Assembly (NCBI GenBank): GCA_017439345.1
Contig: JAFSJJ010000039.1
Location: forward strand, 1-64,000
Reading direction: 5' to 3'
Source: Synergistaceae bacterium
GTDB lineage: Bacteria > Synergistota > Synergistia > Synergistales > Aminobacteriaceae
DNA length: 64,000 nt
The notes under the pieces are model-generated. The model was given only the letters and a program-made list of their open reading frames with translations. It was not told the origin of the DNA and did not search any database. This document shows positions 17,301 through 25,384 of this stretch, piece after piece. Position numbers and translations under genes: made by a program. Positions within the stretch are counted from its first letter, which is position 1. Every line of letters starts with the position of its first letter.

Positions 17301-18064
17301 GCTTCAAGTGGCTCAATCTCATTACAAGACTTCACAAGAGCGACGGTATAAAATATTCAAGCGTAAATGCGCCTCTGACTCTCCAGACTGGAAAATTAAT
17401 TATTAAATCCGGTTCAATCGCAAATGCTGTGAAAAACGATGCGTTATACAAGTATGCGAAGCTCTCACAGAACGGAACTGTTGACTTCAGCGGCAAAGAT
17501 ATAACCCTAAACTTCATGACCGAAAGCAGCATTAACTATCAATTAATCAACGCTCTTCAAGGAGGCAGCGCAGGAGCTCTTCAGGCATTATTCAAGGGAG
17601 GTACATCGAGCTTCACTGAAGGTTTGCAGGCATTCCTTCAGGGAGGAGTTACAGGAGCTCAGGATAAAGGCTCAGCAGGAGATTTCAGGACAGTTACTCT
17701 CAAGATTTCGGGCAAAGCGTCTTCACCGTCATTCTCAGGACTCAAGATCGGCGAGTCTACTGTCAAGGCTCAGGGGGACTCTGACAACAAGAACAACAAG
17801 ACTCAGCCTCAGACACCTACAAAAGAGAATGCACAGCAGGCGATTCAGAAGAAGGGCGAACAGTTAATAGATCAAACGCTTGATAGAATTCTGCCGACTA
17901 AGACAACGACAACGACTCCAGCTGCGACTCCGGCCAAGACTAATAACAAGACTCAGAATCAAAAGCAGACTCGCGAACAAAAGAAAGAAGAATTAAAAGA
18001 ACGTGCGCGTGAAGAATTAAAGAAGGGACTTCAAAAGGGTTTAGGAGGTTTATTCAAGAAATGA
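14366..18064 (+). CDS. Large AsmA/TamB-like envelope protein
   Basis: A roughly 1,230-residue protein with a basic N-terminus, one transmembrane anchor (FLLVIVLLLVVLGIIFSFA) and a very long periplasmic part of beta-rich repeats (patterns such as GSxxNPxISGSL and LNGxxxSITGTI), as in AsmA/TamB-like proteins that bridge the envelope and move lipids or assemble outer-membrane proteins. The AsmA_2-like C-terminal segment is seen around FSMGAGAITGFKWLNLITRL. The tail is Thr/Lys/Gln-rich and ends EELKKGLQKGLGGLFKK. The frame is open from 14357 (GTG), but AGAGAGGTGA points to TTG at 14366; an ATG at 14402 is a third option. Its stop overlaps the M50 peptidase start. Confidence 0.8.
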   Translation: MQDEISLVNEIIMIPEKQRRRRPGSHPQHKRSGRGFMKFLLVIVLLLVVLGIIFSFADIGGSVILNYAQKYIHDNYKLTLNAESITGNPVKGYSLNNFELLDSNGNKILSAGSLSGRVNFPALLTGKIRLAEISLGGVSMDIDQFIKTLQNFKLPATSYKRHELIFSTTPAYADDSQNIPDIPVDRVSLTDSKFTSEFGVIDVNEIGADLANFDIDIDAAINNIPVKGVIDMGESAGLTAINRSDINFGSGKIIATGGLVNNALDLHASIQGLDLSEMTALYPALLSSSDFEGSANLNLDITGSIDDPKILGSVDYKGSKIYAFPVERVSANLSYSDNRITVNNIQANAFNIPIQGELAAASRPNEPLSVMIKLDGSEANLDGLDKILNVPDLKGLSGKVSTFNTNISGPVNALNGLINFTAPKISYSGRTLSNIKAQIKLAHSDTATLNGKFNFEGSQGYLNGNIASFLVKPNLNVTAKIVDLDIKRVEDLIPDASDYKLAGKITASVNVKGSASNPVISGSLSSPEFSGMDQKITKPVINFSFAKKTLTLTKTEGTLNGMPISITGTISPLPSDNPSLNINATITMSPAALKNYVPDIDNYALKGNVNAGIKIQGSVNAPSINLLASSQNIQAMNMITAKNLELTTALNGDLSKLDKLNINASAKSITASGVTFTNANASISKNGDIITLGGLNAQAGSGSITGSGTASVSGKAPLDFNFKFTNLDLAPLASASGVDLKGKLTGNLKVSGSNANPAINFSANVPSINASGFTLEKLIAEISGNMQDIKLNKVRAEVEGVEVSATGNVQVSPALKLNIALNGKNIKLERLLKDYPDLKGNLSGVANLAFNLTGNDKSISGKGSLTSSAITAYGLKLTSINLPLAYSGNNFTSSGGTAKLYGGTAKNNLTFDINAMKFTDNIDVSGLDVNALIQDVSGGLEGKITGTGKLSMKINGTAKGKTAYSGSGNFSMGAGAITGFKWLNLITRLHKSDGIKYSSVNAPLTLQTGKLIIKSGSIANAVKNDALYKYAKLSQNGTVDFSGKDITLNFMTESSINYQLINALQGGSAGALQALFKGGTSSFTEGLQAFLQGGVTGAQDKGSAGDFRTVTLKISGKASSPSFSGLKIGESTVKAQGDSDNKNNKTQPQTPTKENAQQAIQKKGEQLIDQTLDRILPTKTTTTTPAATPAKTNNKTQNQKQTREQKKEELKERAREELKKGLQKGLGGLFKK

Positions 18065-18675
18065 GATTAATAAGCGATCCAGTAAGATTATTGCTTACAT
18101 TGCCTGCGTTATTGTGGGCGTTGTCGTTTCATGAGTTCTGTCACGGTTTTGCAGCTAAGATGGTCGGTGATCCAACTGCTGAACGTTCGGGAAGATTGAC
18201 TCTGAATCCATTCCAGCACTTTGACTTACTCGGGACGTTAATGCTTTTATTCGTGGGCTTCGGGTGGGCTAAGCCTGTGCCTATCAACATTCGTTATTTC
18301 AGACATCCGAGACGCGATTTAATAATAGTCTCTCTCGCAGGAGTAGCAGGAAATATATTAACAGCAATTATTACCGTACTATTTTTCAGGTTTGCGGGGA
18401 CGAGATTTTATTTAGTAACAGGTCAGGCAGGATTAATATTTTTATATCAAATGGTAAGTATCAACATGGGACTTGCAGCTTTTAACCTGATCCCTATTCC
18501 ACCGCTGGACGGTTCGAGGGTGCTTGAGGCGTTTCTGCCTTATAAATACATGCATATATACAACTGGCTTGAACGTTACGGAATGATTATATTATTGCTG
18601 CTCTTGTTCACAGGAGTAATTAACGTGTTATTTGATCCGATTATAAGACTCTTGTGGAATTTGCTTCCGTATTAA
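18061..18675 (+). CDS. Site-2-protease-like M50 family peptidase
   Basis: A 204-residue integral-membrane zinc metalloprotease of the compact SREBPase/YwhC type. The zinc motif HEFCH is at 24-28 in the first membrane segment, and the second conserved motif NLIPIPPLDG is at 142-151, with D150 as the third zinc ligand. There are about six hydrophobic segments. It would cut substrates within the membrane. The ATG overlaps the stop of the AsmA/TamB-like gene by 4 bases (ATGA), so the two are translationally coupled. A terminator follows directly. Confidence 0.92.
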   Translation: MRLISDPVRLLLTLPALLWALSFHEFCHGFAAKMVGDPTAERSGRLTLNPFQHFDLLGTLMLLFVGFGWAKPVPINIRYFRHPRRDLIIVSLAGVAGNILTAIITVLFFRFAGTRFYLVTGQAGLIFLYQMVSINMGLAAFNLIPIPPLDGSRVLEAFLPYKYMHIYNWLERYGMIILLLLLFTGVINVLFDPIIRLLWNLLPY

Positions 18676-18686
18676 AGAATTTTTCT

Positions 18687-18723
18687 CCCTCTGAAAGTTT
18701 TATGCTTCGGAGGGATTTTTTTT
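18687..18723 (+). terminator. Intrinsic terminator after the M50 peptidase gene
   Basis: CCCTCTGAAAG (from 18687) pairs with CTTCGGAGGG (to 18714) through a short loop, followed by about nine T. It lies between convergent genes. Confidence 0.8.
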
Positions 18724-19600
18724 ATTGCAGGCGTTCTAGTGCTTTCTTTGCTCCTGAATGTCCCTGAGCTGCGGCACTCTGATAATATCTTCGGGCTTCA
18801 TTAATATTTCTGGGAGTTCCGTTGCCTTGTTCGAGCATGACTCCTAACCAATACTGCCCGTCTGAATTCCCCTGTTCAGCAGCTTTCCTGTACCAGTAAA
18901 CGGACTGTGTATAGTCACACGGCAGCCCCCCTAATCCTGTTGTGAACATAGTGCCTAATTTGACCTGAGCCTCTGCATTGCCGCCTCTCGCGCTTTTTAT
19001 CAAGTCATTTACTTTTGGTGAATATTTTTGCTCATCGATTTTTTCTTGAGTCTTAACGTCTTTAACTTCAGGCTCAATCTTTAGTGTTATATCAATCTTA
19101 GGCTTTGGCTTTATAATATCTTCTTTCTTATCTTCTAATTCTGGGATATTATTTTCTAATCTCTTCAGAGCTTCTATTGCGTCTTGATAGTTCTGATCTG
19201 CGGCCTTCTGATACCATTTACGTGCTTCAGCGATGATTTTATTAACGCCCCTGCCGTGTTCGTACATGACTCCCAGATTATATTGAGCTGCCGGCACCCC
19301 CTGCTCTGCTGATTTTCTATAATATAATACAGCAAGAGTGTAATTCTGTTCGTGTTCATATTTTTCACCGAGTAAATACTGTACCCATGAGTCGCCTGTA
19401 TCTGCTGCATGTTCAATTTTCTCTAAAGTTGTGTAGTGCTTTGTCTCTTCGATAATAATTTGTTCTGATTTTTGTTTTCGTGAGTCAAGAATTTTCTTAA
19501 TCCAATATCCTGCTCCTATGAAAGCTGCGACAAAACCTGCTCCGATCATTTCGCCTAAATTCTTTGTAATTCCCTCGATAAAGCCTTCCCAAAAACTCAT
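18722..19600 (-). CDS. Membrane-anchored Sel1-repeat protein
   Basis: A 292-residue protein with an N-terminal glycine-rich transmembrane segment (MIGAGFVAAFIGAGYWI), a charged linker and two pairs of Sel1-like (TPR-related) repeats. The repeats AQYNLGVMYEHGRGVNKIIAEARKW and AVLYYRKSAEQG lie near 70-145, and AQVKLGTMFTTGLGG and GQYWLGVMLEQGNGT near 210-290. A Lys/Glu-rich spacer (155-200) separates the pairs. Sel1 repeats mediate protein-protein contacts, often in envelope signalling; the partner is unknown. It stands alone, convergent to the M50 gene and divergent from argG. Confidence 0.85.
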   Translation of the reverse strand: MSFWEGFIEGITKNLGEMIGAGFVAAFIGAGYWIKKILDSRKQKSEQIIIEETKHYTTLEKIEHAADTGDSWVQYLLGEKYEHEQNYTLAVLYYRKSAEQGVPAAQYNLGVMYEHGRGVNKIIAEARKWYQKAADQNYQDAIEALKRLENNIPELEDKKEDIIKPKPKIDITLKIEPEVKDVKTQEKIDEQKYSPKVNDLIKSARGGNAEAQVKLGTMFTTGLGGLPCDYTQSVYWYRKAAEQGNSDGQYWLGVMLEQGNGTPRNINEARRYYQSAAAQGHSGAKKALERLQ

Positions 19601-19714
19601 TTTTTATTACCTCGCAAATTATAATTTTATTTTAAAATTTTATAGCATTTTTATCCGTATTGAAATTATAATTACACAAAGACTTTTTATTCACGAAAGA
19701 AGGAATCATTTTAC

Positions 19715-20947
19715 ATGACAGAGAAGAAAGGCAAGGCAGTATTAGCTTATTCAGGAGGTCTTGACACTTCAGTTGCAGTAATGTGGCTCACTGAACAGGG
19801 CTATGACGTAATCACAATGACGGCAGATGTAGGCCAGAAGGACGTTGACTTACAGGCTGCGAAATCAAAGGCTCTTCACAGCGGGGCAGTCAAGGCGTAT
19901 ATATTCGATCTCAAGAAAACTTTTGTAGAGAATTACGTTTATCCTTCACTTAGAGCTAATGCAATGTATCAGGGAACTTACCCGCTGGTATCGGCTTTAT
20001 CTCGTCCGTTAATCGCAAAGACCCTTGTTGATATAGCTAACAAAGAAGGAGCTGTCGCAGTGGCTCACGGTTGTACAGGCAAGGGGCAGGATCAGGTCAG
20101 AATCGAAGTATGCGCAACGGCTCTGAATCCTAAAATCAAAGTATTAGCTCCTGTTAGAGACTGGCACTTCACCCGCGAGGCCGAAATAGAATACGCAGCC
20201 AAACACGGTATCCCGGTCAAGGCAACAGCAAGCTCACCCTACAGCACAGATGATAACTTGTGGGGACGTTCAATAGAGTGCGGACTTCTCGAAGACCCAT
20301 GGAACGAACCTCCCGAAGACGCTTATGAGATGACATCGAATCCCCTTGAAGCTCCTGACAGGGCAGAATTTATAGAAATCAGCTTTGAGGGCGGTATACC
20401 TGTAGCACTTAATAACGAGAGAATGCACGGAGTCGAGTTGATTCAGAAATTAAACAAGATTGCAGGCAGTCACGGAGTCGGACGCGTTGACATGATCGAA
20501 GACAGACTTGTCGGCTTCAAATCGCGTGAAGTCTATGAATGTCCCGGTTCAACAGTATTGCTTGCTGCCCATAGAGCAATGGAGACTCTTACACTTGATA
20601 AGCAGGTTCTCAAGACGAAGCGCGAACTCGAAACGAGATTTGCAGAATTAACTTACGAGGGCTACTGGTTCTCGCCGTTGCGTGATGCAATTAATGCTTT
20701 CATGAATGACACTCAGCGTTATGTGAACGGTACTGTTAAAATGCGTTTATTCAAAGGTCAGGCAGTAGTCAGGGGACTCAAGACATCAAAGAGCATTTAC
20801 AGGCACGATTTAGCAACTTACTCAGAGGGCGATGCGTTCGATCACTCCGCAGCAGTAGGCTTTATAAACATCTGGGGGCTTCCCGTTAGGACATGGACAT
20901 CAACTTGGCCGAGACAGGACGAAGCAGAAATTCCGATTGAAGCGTAG
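19715..20947 (+). CDS. argG: Argininosuccinate synthase
   Basis: A 410-residue cytoplasmic enzyme that joins citrulline and aspartate with ATP to give argininosuccinate in arginine biosynthesis. The PP-loop ATP motif AYSGGLDTSVAV is at about 10-21, and the conserved GCTGKGQDQVRIE and SPYSTDDNLWGRSIECG stretches are present. Length is normal. GAAGGAA lies 10 bases before the ATG. No other arginine gene is in the window, so it appears to be an isolated transcription unit ending in the hairpin at 20961-20992. Confidence 0.97.
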   Translation: MTEKKGKAVLAYSGGLDTSVAVMWLTEQGYDVITMTADVGQKDVDLQAAKSKALHSGAVKAYIFDLKKTFVENYVYPSLRANAMYQGTYPLVSALSRPLIAKTLVDIANKEGAVAVAHGCTGKGQDQVRIEVCATALNPKIKVLAPVRDWHFTREAEIEYAAKHGIPVKATASSPYSTDDNLWGRSIECGLLEDPWNEPPEDAYEMTSNPLEAPDRAEFIEISFEGGIPVALNNERMHGVELIQKLNKIAGSHGVGRVDMIEDRLVGFKSREVYECPGSTVLLAAHRAMETLTLDKQVLKTKRELETRFAELTYEGYWFSPLRDAINAFMNDTQRYVNGTVKMRLFKGQAVVRGLKTSKSIYRHDLATYSEGDAFDHSAAVGFINIWGLPVRTWTSTWPRQDEAEIPIEA

Positions 20948-20960
20948 TAATAAAAATTTT

Positions 20961-20992
20961 GCGGCTCTGAGTGATTCGGAGTCGCTTTTATA
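20961..20992 (+). terminator. Intrinsic terminator of argG
   Basis: GCGGCTCTGA (20961-20970) pairs with TTCGGAGTCGC (20975-20985), including wobble pairs, followed by TTTTATAT. Confidence 0.7.
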
Positions 20993-21003
20993 TAATTAGG
21001 GGG

Positions 21004-21033
21004 TTGACAACATTGAAAGAATTTGTGTATAAT
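21004..21033 (+). promoter_or_regulatory. Promoter-like boxes overlapping the start of the DUF1919 gene
   Basis: TTGACA (21004-21009), an 18-base spacer and TATAAT (21028-21033) match the consensus exactly. The heptanucleotide array begins at 21034, the next base. The proposed TTG start (21013) lies inside the spacer, so if this promoter is used the transcript would begin within the array. The layout mirrors that of the two glycosyltransferase promoters. Confidence 0.55.
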
Positions 21034-21732
21034 CTTGCGTCTTGCGTCTTGCGTCTTGCGTCTTGCGTCTTGCATCTCTTATGCCGTGTTATAAACTTTA
21101 TTCCGCGTAAAATATTAAATCGAAGCAGAAAAATTTATCATGACCGGCTCATTAAATCCAATAGGAAACGACTCGCGAACAAAAATTTTTCGATAATTGC
21201 TAAGGACTGCGCCGGTACTTTAATACTTCATGAACTTGGCCTGCGTTTTGACACTCCTACAATAAACTTATGGTTCAATGCAAAAGATTTCGTGAAATTC
21301 TGCTCTAACCTGAAATATTATTTTTCTCAAGAAGTTATAGAGCTTCCTGAAGCAGACTCAGGCGTAAACTATCCGGCAGGGACTCTTGGCACTGGTGAAG
21401 AGAGAATAACTATATACTTCATGCACTATAAAAATTTTCAGGAAGCAAGATCAAAATGGGACGAACGCAAACAGCGCATTCACTGGGATAATTTATATTT
21501 CATTATGACCGATGGAGAAGGTTGCAATGAAAGACTTGCGCAGGAATTCGACTCTCTTACGTATGAACATAAAGCCTTATTAACTTACCGAGAATTAAAC
21601 GGCATTAAATCAACAGTGAAATTTGCTTTGAATACTCCTATTGAGAGGGGAAATTTATTTGCTTATAAGTCTAAAATTTCTCTAGGGCGCGCTATTGACG
21701 ATTGGGATTATGTATCTTTTCTGAATTCATGA
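21013..21732 (+). CDS. DUF1919 family protein, probable surface-glycan gene, with coding repeats
   Basis: About 240 residues, most matching DUF1919, a family found in capsule and exopolysaccharide loci with no proven activity (FSIIAKDCAGTLILHELGLRFDTPTINLWF and later IHWDNLYFIMTDGEGC). No ATG, GTG or TTG occurs in frame between the array and the domain, so translation must start at or before the array. TTG at 21013 has AGGGGG 9 bases ahead; GTG at 21025 and TTG codons inside the array are alternatives. The 7-bp array is then translated as LASCVLR repeats. Loss or gain of one unit would shift the frame. As sequenced, the frame is open. Confidence 0.75.
   Translation: MKEFVYNLASCVLRLASCVLHLLCRVINFIPRKILNRSRKIYHDRLIKSNRKRLANKNFSIIAKDCAGTLILHELGLRFDTPTINLWFNAKDFVKFCSNLKYYFSQEVIELPEADSGVNYPAGTLGTGEERITIYFMHYKNFQEARSKWDERKQRIHWDNLYFIMTDGEGCNERLAQEFDSLTYEHKALLTYRELNGIKSTVKFALNTPIERGNLFAYKSKISLGRAIDDWDYVSFLNS
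21034..21075 (+). repeat. Heptanucleotide tandem array in the DUF1919 gene
   Basis: CTTGCGT is repeated five times exactly and a sixth time as CTTGCAT, 42 bp in all. It begins at the base after TATAAT and lies inside the open frame. Three units make 21 bases, so it encodes a 7-residue repeat, and any other change in number alters the frame. Confidence 0.95.
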
Positions 21733-21783
21733 AACTGTTATAATTTCTCTTAATATTTTTGCTCAGAAGGAATTATGATTATA

Positions 21784-22770
21784 ATGAGAAAAAGTTTTTA
21801 CGTGCTGATTCTTGCCTTATCTCTTGCATTTGTGGCAGGCTCTAACGCTCAAGAGTTCAAAGCATGGAATCTTGACGAAATGATTCACCCTGATTTAAAG
21901 CAGTCATTCTTGAAATCACCTCGAGTTGACATAACGCCCGAAAATCTTGAAGAGGTCCGCCAAAGTTTTGCTTCTTTTGCGAGGCCTCATGAAGACCCTG
22001 CTGTAGAAATTCATAATGAAATTATCGGCGGTAATATGCGCGTTCAAGTTTATAAGCCCGCGGGAGTAAAAACAAAACTTCCTGGAGTCTTATGGATTCA
22101 CGGAGGAGGACACATTACAGGCAATCCTGACAGTGATGACGAGCTTTTTATTTACATCGTGAAGCGTGCAAATTGTATACTAGCTGCACCTGATTATAGA
22201 TTAGCTCCTGAGTTTCCATATCCGGCTGACTTAGATGACTGCATGACGGCTCTAAGATGGCTTGCAGATAATCCCGAAGTTAATGCGGATAAAATTGCTG
22301 TTGCAGGTCTAAGCGCAGGAGGAGGACTCACAGTTGCCGTAACCCTCAAAGCACGTGATGAAGGAGGCCCGGCTATTTGCTTCCAGATGCCTTTATACCC
22401 AATGTTAGATCATAGAAATATAACGCCTTCAAGTTATCAGATTACAGACAAACGGGCATGGTGCAGAGACTTTAATATTACAGCATGGAAAATGTATTTA
22501 GGAGGCAGGGAACCTGATATTTACACTTCACCGGCACTTGCTCAAGACTTATCGAATTTACCTCCGGCTTATATCATGGTCGGGACTCTTGATCCGTTCA
22601 GGGACGAGACTTTAACTTACGCGCAAAGATTAATGCAGGCCGAAGTACCTGTTGAGCTTCATGTTGTTCCGGGAGGGACTCACGCTTTCGAGATAGTATT
22701 TCCTGATGCTCCCATAAGCATTAAGGCACGAGAAGAATATATTAACGCACTGGCAGACGCATTGAATTAA
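21784..22770 (+). CDS. Secreted alpha/beta-hydrolase (esterase/lipase, HSL-like)
   Basis: An exported serine esterase of about 328 residues with a signal peptide (MRKSFYVLILALSLAFVAGSNA). In numbering from an ATG at 21775 the oxyanion motif HGGGH is at 109-113 and the nucleophile S180 lies in GLSAGG, a variant of the usual GDSAGG. The acid (GTLDPFRDE, about 275) and the histidine (GTHAFE, about 305) complete the triad. It probably hydrolyses acyl or acetyl esters outside the inner membrane, perhaps from plant polysaccharides. AGAAGGA precedes 21775 closely; 21784 gives the better signal peptide. Confidence 0.88.
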   Translation: MRKSFYVLILALSLAFVAGSNAQEFKAWNLDEMIHPDLKQSFLKSPRVDITPENLEEVRQSFASFARPHEDPAVEIHNEIIGGNMRVQVYKPAGVKTKLPGVLWIHGGGHITGNPDSDDELFIYIVKRANCILAAPDYRLAPEFPYPADLDDCMTALRWLADNPEVNADKIAVAGLSAGGGLTVAVTLKARDEGGPAICFQMPLYPMLDHRNITPSSYQITDKRAWCRDFNITAWKMYLGGREPDIYTSPALAQDLSNLPPAYIMVGTLDPFRDETLTYAQRLMQAEVPVELHVVPGGTHAFEIVFPDAPISIKAREEYINALADALN

Positions 22771-22782
22771 CGCAAATAAAAT

Positions 22783-22824
22783 CCCGGCCTCGTGATTAGA
22801 TTATAAGACCGGGAGCAAAATTAT
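22783..22824. terminator. Terminator between convergent genes
   Basis: CCCGGCCT (22783-22790) pairs with AGACCGGG (22806-22813), with one G-T pair. AT-rich sequence flanks both sides, so it may serve the esterase gene and the zinc-ribbon gene. Confidence 0.6.
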
Positions 22825-22842
22825 TTCTGATTCGTTATTAAT

Positions 22843-23097
22843 TTACTTATTAGCTTCGTCAAGAGCAGCATTCAAAGCACATACTGCGCAGGACTCTTTT
22901 GCACTGTGAACAGTTCCGCACTTCGGGCAGGTAATCATATCGCTGTCAGCCGCAAATAATTCGACTCTGTGGCACTCAGGACACTCGTAAATATCAACGT
23001 GAACCCTGTCTGCCTTAAGAAACGCGCTTCCCATAGGATAACTCGACTCCCTGAGCTTTAATGCTTTATGACATGCTGAACAAATTTTATCGGCCAT
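22843..23097 (-). CDS. Small zinc-ribbon protein
   Basis: An 84-residue cytoplasmic protein from ATG 23097 (AAAGGTG upstream; the frame is open to a GTG at 23112). Four CxxC-type knuckles are visible: CSAC near the start, CPEC in the middle, CPKC, and CAVC near the end, enough for two zinc ribbons. The function is unknown. The pattern suggests an RNA- or protein-binding adaptor. It stands between the esterase terminator and the DUF4491/DUF4405 pair. Confidence 0.75.
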   Translation of the reverse strand: MADKICSACHKALKLRESSYPMGSAFLKADRVHVDIYECPECHRVELFAADSDMITCPKCGTVHSAKESCAVCALNAALDEANK

Positions 23098-23149
23098 GTG
23101 AATAATACACACCTTTCATGATTAATTAATAAAAATTTCGCAAATTATA

Positions 23150-23443
23150 TCACGATTGCTTAATTCGTTTGGGATTTGCAGGAAACCAGCCCTTTTTGAC
23201 TCTCTCTTCCTGTTCCTTGAGTTCGCGGATACACCATAGAAGGCAGCAGCCCAGCACTCCCAGTATTGATGAGATAAGCTCGCTTTGAATCATTAACGAA
23301 GCTATACAAGCTATAAGACCCAGAACAAGAAACACAGGCCATATTTTACTCGAGAAATAATACTCGCCTTTAACTACAACAGGGTGAAGAATGCCTATTA
23401 TCAAGAAGCTGATTATTCCCGTTATTATTCCTGAAAAGTTCAT
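23150..23443 (-). CDS. DUF4491 family small membrane protein
   Basis: A 97-residue inner-membrane protein with three hydrophobic segments and the family's typical ending, in which RVKKGWFPANPKR follows the last helix; the GILHPVVVKGEYYF segment is also characteristic. The function is unknown. It lies 3 bp after the DUF4405 gene and is clearly co-transcribed with it. The family call rests on remembered similarity. Confidence 0.8.
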   Translation of the reverse strand: MNFSGIITGIISFLIIGILHPVVVKGEYYFSSKIWPVFLVLGLIACIASLMIQSELISSILGVLGCCLLWCIRELKEQEERVKKGWFPANPKRIKQS

Positions 23444-23446
23444 GAG

Positions 23447-24151
23447 CTAAAAGCCTCCTGTCTGAGTCCCGCATAACGTGTAAAGTGATAAGCCGATTAA
23501 CAGGACGCACGAAATTATCACGCAGGGACGTAAATATTTACCTGTTAATATTCTTGTAGTCTCATAGCCTGCCAGAGTCCATAAAACGAACATCGAAATA
23601 TTATCGAGTAACACAAGAGCAAAATTTTTATCGTAGTCAATAAAAGCGAATTGATTCCTTAACGTTATATAGCTGAATATGTCCGCATTCAAGAAAGCAT
23701 ATAATCCCCAGCCCGAAATTATTATTGCGATTATCACAGGCCAAGACGCTTTAATTTTCCCTGCGACTGCTCCCCAGTAAAGGCCAGCGTGAACAGCCAT
23801 CAGGACAAAGCATAGATACGAGCTCGACAAGTGAGAGACCCTGACAAATGAAGTAAGGGACTCGATATTCAGAGCCGGAAAAGTTTCGGACATGATTAAC
23901 CCGCTGAAGACCGACATGAAGAACGCAATTAACAGCGCGAAATTTATTATCACAGTGAAAGATCTCAAGAGGGTATATCTGCCCTTGAATAATGCCTTGT
24001 ACCAGATTCGATTCAAGTAAACGTGAAAGATTACTATTACGAACATAAAGAAGCCTATATACTCGTGCAATGTCGTATCAGTTATCTGCATTGACATCAG
24101 GAGCATTAGTGCCGCAGTCATTAAGATGTCAACAATTCGCTTTGTCCTCAT
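23447..24151 (-). CDS. DUF4405 family membrane protein (cytochrome b561-like)
   Basis: A 234-residue protein with about six hydrophobic segments. Histidines are placed as in b-type-haem-binding DUF4405 proteins: TTLHEYIGFFMFVIVIFHVYLN in the first pair of helices and RVSHLSSSYLCFVLMAVHAGLYW in the later pair. This suggests a membrane electron carrier, but haem binding is inferred. It is upstream of the DUF4491 gene. It begins 6 bp after the uxuA stop on the same strand, so uxuA, DUF4405 and DUF4491 may form one operon. Confidence 0.75.
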   Translation of the reverse strand: MRTKRIVDILMTAALMLLMSMQITDTTLHEYIGFFMFVIVIFHVYLNRIWYKALFKGRYTLLRSFTVIINFALLIAFFMSVFSGLIMSETFPALNIESLTSFVRVSHLSSSYLCFVLMAVHAGLYWGAVAGKIKASWPVIIAIIISGWGLYAFLNADIFSYITLRNQFAFIDYDKNFALVLLDNISMFVLWTLAGYETTRILTGKYLRPCVIISCVLLIGLSLYTLCGTQTGGF

Positions 24152-24157
24152 GATTGA

Positions 24158-25240
24158 TTAATTATTTACCTTTGCGTTCTTGTCGATTGCTTCCCAGAGT
24201 CCCCACAGGTACTCAGCACCCAAAGCCCTGTCGTAGAGTCCGTAGCCCGGTCTGCCCTTCTCGTCCCAAATCATTCTGCCGTGATCTGGTCTTACGTAAG
24301 TGTCGGGGCATGTCTCATAGATTGCCTTCATGATTTCGTACATGTCAAGATCTCCGGTGCATGAAAGGTGAGCAGCTTCTCTGAACTTGTGATAGCCCAA
24401 GAATTTAACGTTGCGGACATGCATTGAGCCTATTCTGTTCATCTTGCCGAAATGTCTTATTATCTCAGGAATATTATTATCAGGATTTGAGCCAAGTGAA
24501 CCAGTGCATAAGCATACAGTGTTAGCCGGAGAGTCATGAAGAGCTACTATCTTGTCATAGTCGGCTTGAGAGTGAGCTATTCTAGGCAGTCCAAATATCG
24601 GCCATGCAGGGTCATCGGGGTGGCAGGCCATCTTAACGCCTACTGATTCGCATACAGGGATTACGGCATCAAGGAAGTATTTATAATTCTTGCGCAGGTC
24701 ATCAGGAGTCATGCCTTCATATTGTTTTAATGTCGTCTCGAGTAATGCGAGTCTCTCAGGTTCCCAGCCCGGTAACGTGAAGCCTTGCGACTCTTCAGCA
24801 GTCTTCTTGACTATCTCAAGTGGACCCATTTCTCCCAAATCTTTCTCGTCAAAATAAAGACTGTTCGAGCCGTCTTCAGGAATAACGCGCGCTAAGTCAG
24901 TCCTCAGCCAGTCAAACACCGGCATGAAGTTATAGATTATGACTTTGACTCCGTATTTCGCAAGAGTCTTAATCGTCTTGATATAATTCTCGATGTACTC
25001 CTCGCGTGAAGGGAGTCCCATCTTAATATCTTCGTGGACATTGACGCTTTCAATTACTTCGAGTTCGAGTCCTGCTGCGTGAACTTCATCAACGAGAGCC
25101 TTAACTTCTTCTTCTTCCCAGTTGACTCCTGCGGGTTTGTCAAGAAGTCCCATCAATCCGGAAACTCCTGCGATCTGCTTGATGTACTTCAATGGGATAG
25201 GGTCAGCCTTTGAACCGTACCAGCGAAATGTCATCTTCAT
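24158..25240 (-). CDS. uxuA: Mannonate dehydratase
   Basis: A 360-residue enzyme that dehydrates D-mannonate to 2-keto-3-deoxy-gluconate in glucuronate breakdown. The TIM-barrel sequence is typical: [15 protein letters not shown] at the start, [15 protein letters not shown] near 130, [16 protein letters not shown] near 207 (metal ligands), [13 protein letters not shown] and [11 protein letters not shown] near the end. An AAGGAGG site lies 12 bases before the ATG. It fits with the TRAP sugar-acid-type operon at 5-9 kb. No uxaC or uxuB is visible here; the zinc dehydrogenase at 5239-6261 might supply a neighbouring step. Confidence 0.96.
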   Translation of the reverse strand: MKMTFRWYGSKADPIPLKYIKQIAGVSGLMGLLDKPAGVNWEEEEVKALVDEVHAAGLELEVIESVNVHEDIKMGLPSREEYIENYIKTIKTLAKYGVKVIIYNFMPVFDWLRTDLARVIPEDGSNSLYFDEKDLGEMGPLEIVKKTAEESQGFTLPGWEPERLALLETTLKQYEGMTPDDLRKNYKYFLDAVIPVCESVGVKMACHPDDPAWPIFGLPRIAHSQADYDKIVALHDSPANTVCLCTGSLGSNPDNNIPEIIRHFGKMNRIGSMHVRNVKFLGYHKFREAAHLSCTGDLDMYEIMKAIYETCPDTYVRPDHGRMIWDEKGRPGYGLYDRALGAEYLWGLWEAIDKNAKVNN

Positions 25241-25384
25241 GATAAAAAACTGCCTCCTTATAAAATTAATTATGGAATGAGAAATATTTTACGGGAAAAT
25301 TATTAGTGTGAACAATCAGTAAAAGAAATGATAATGTTATATAATACAGCATAAATCTTTATCTTACATTAACGGAGAAGTCAA

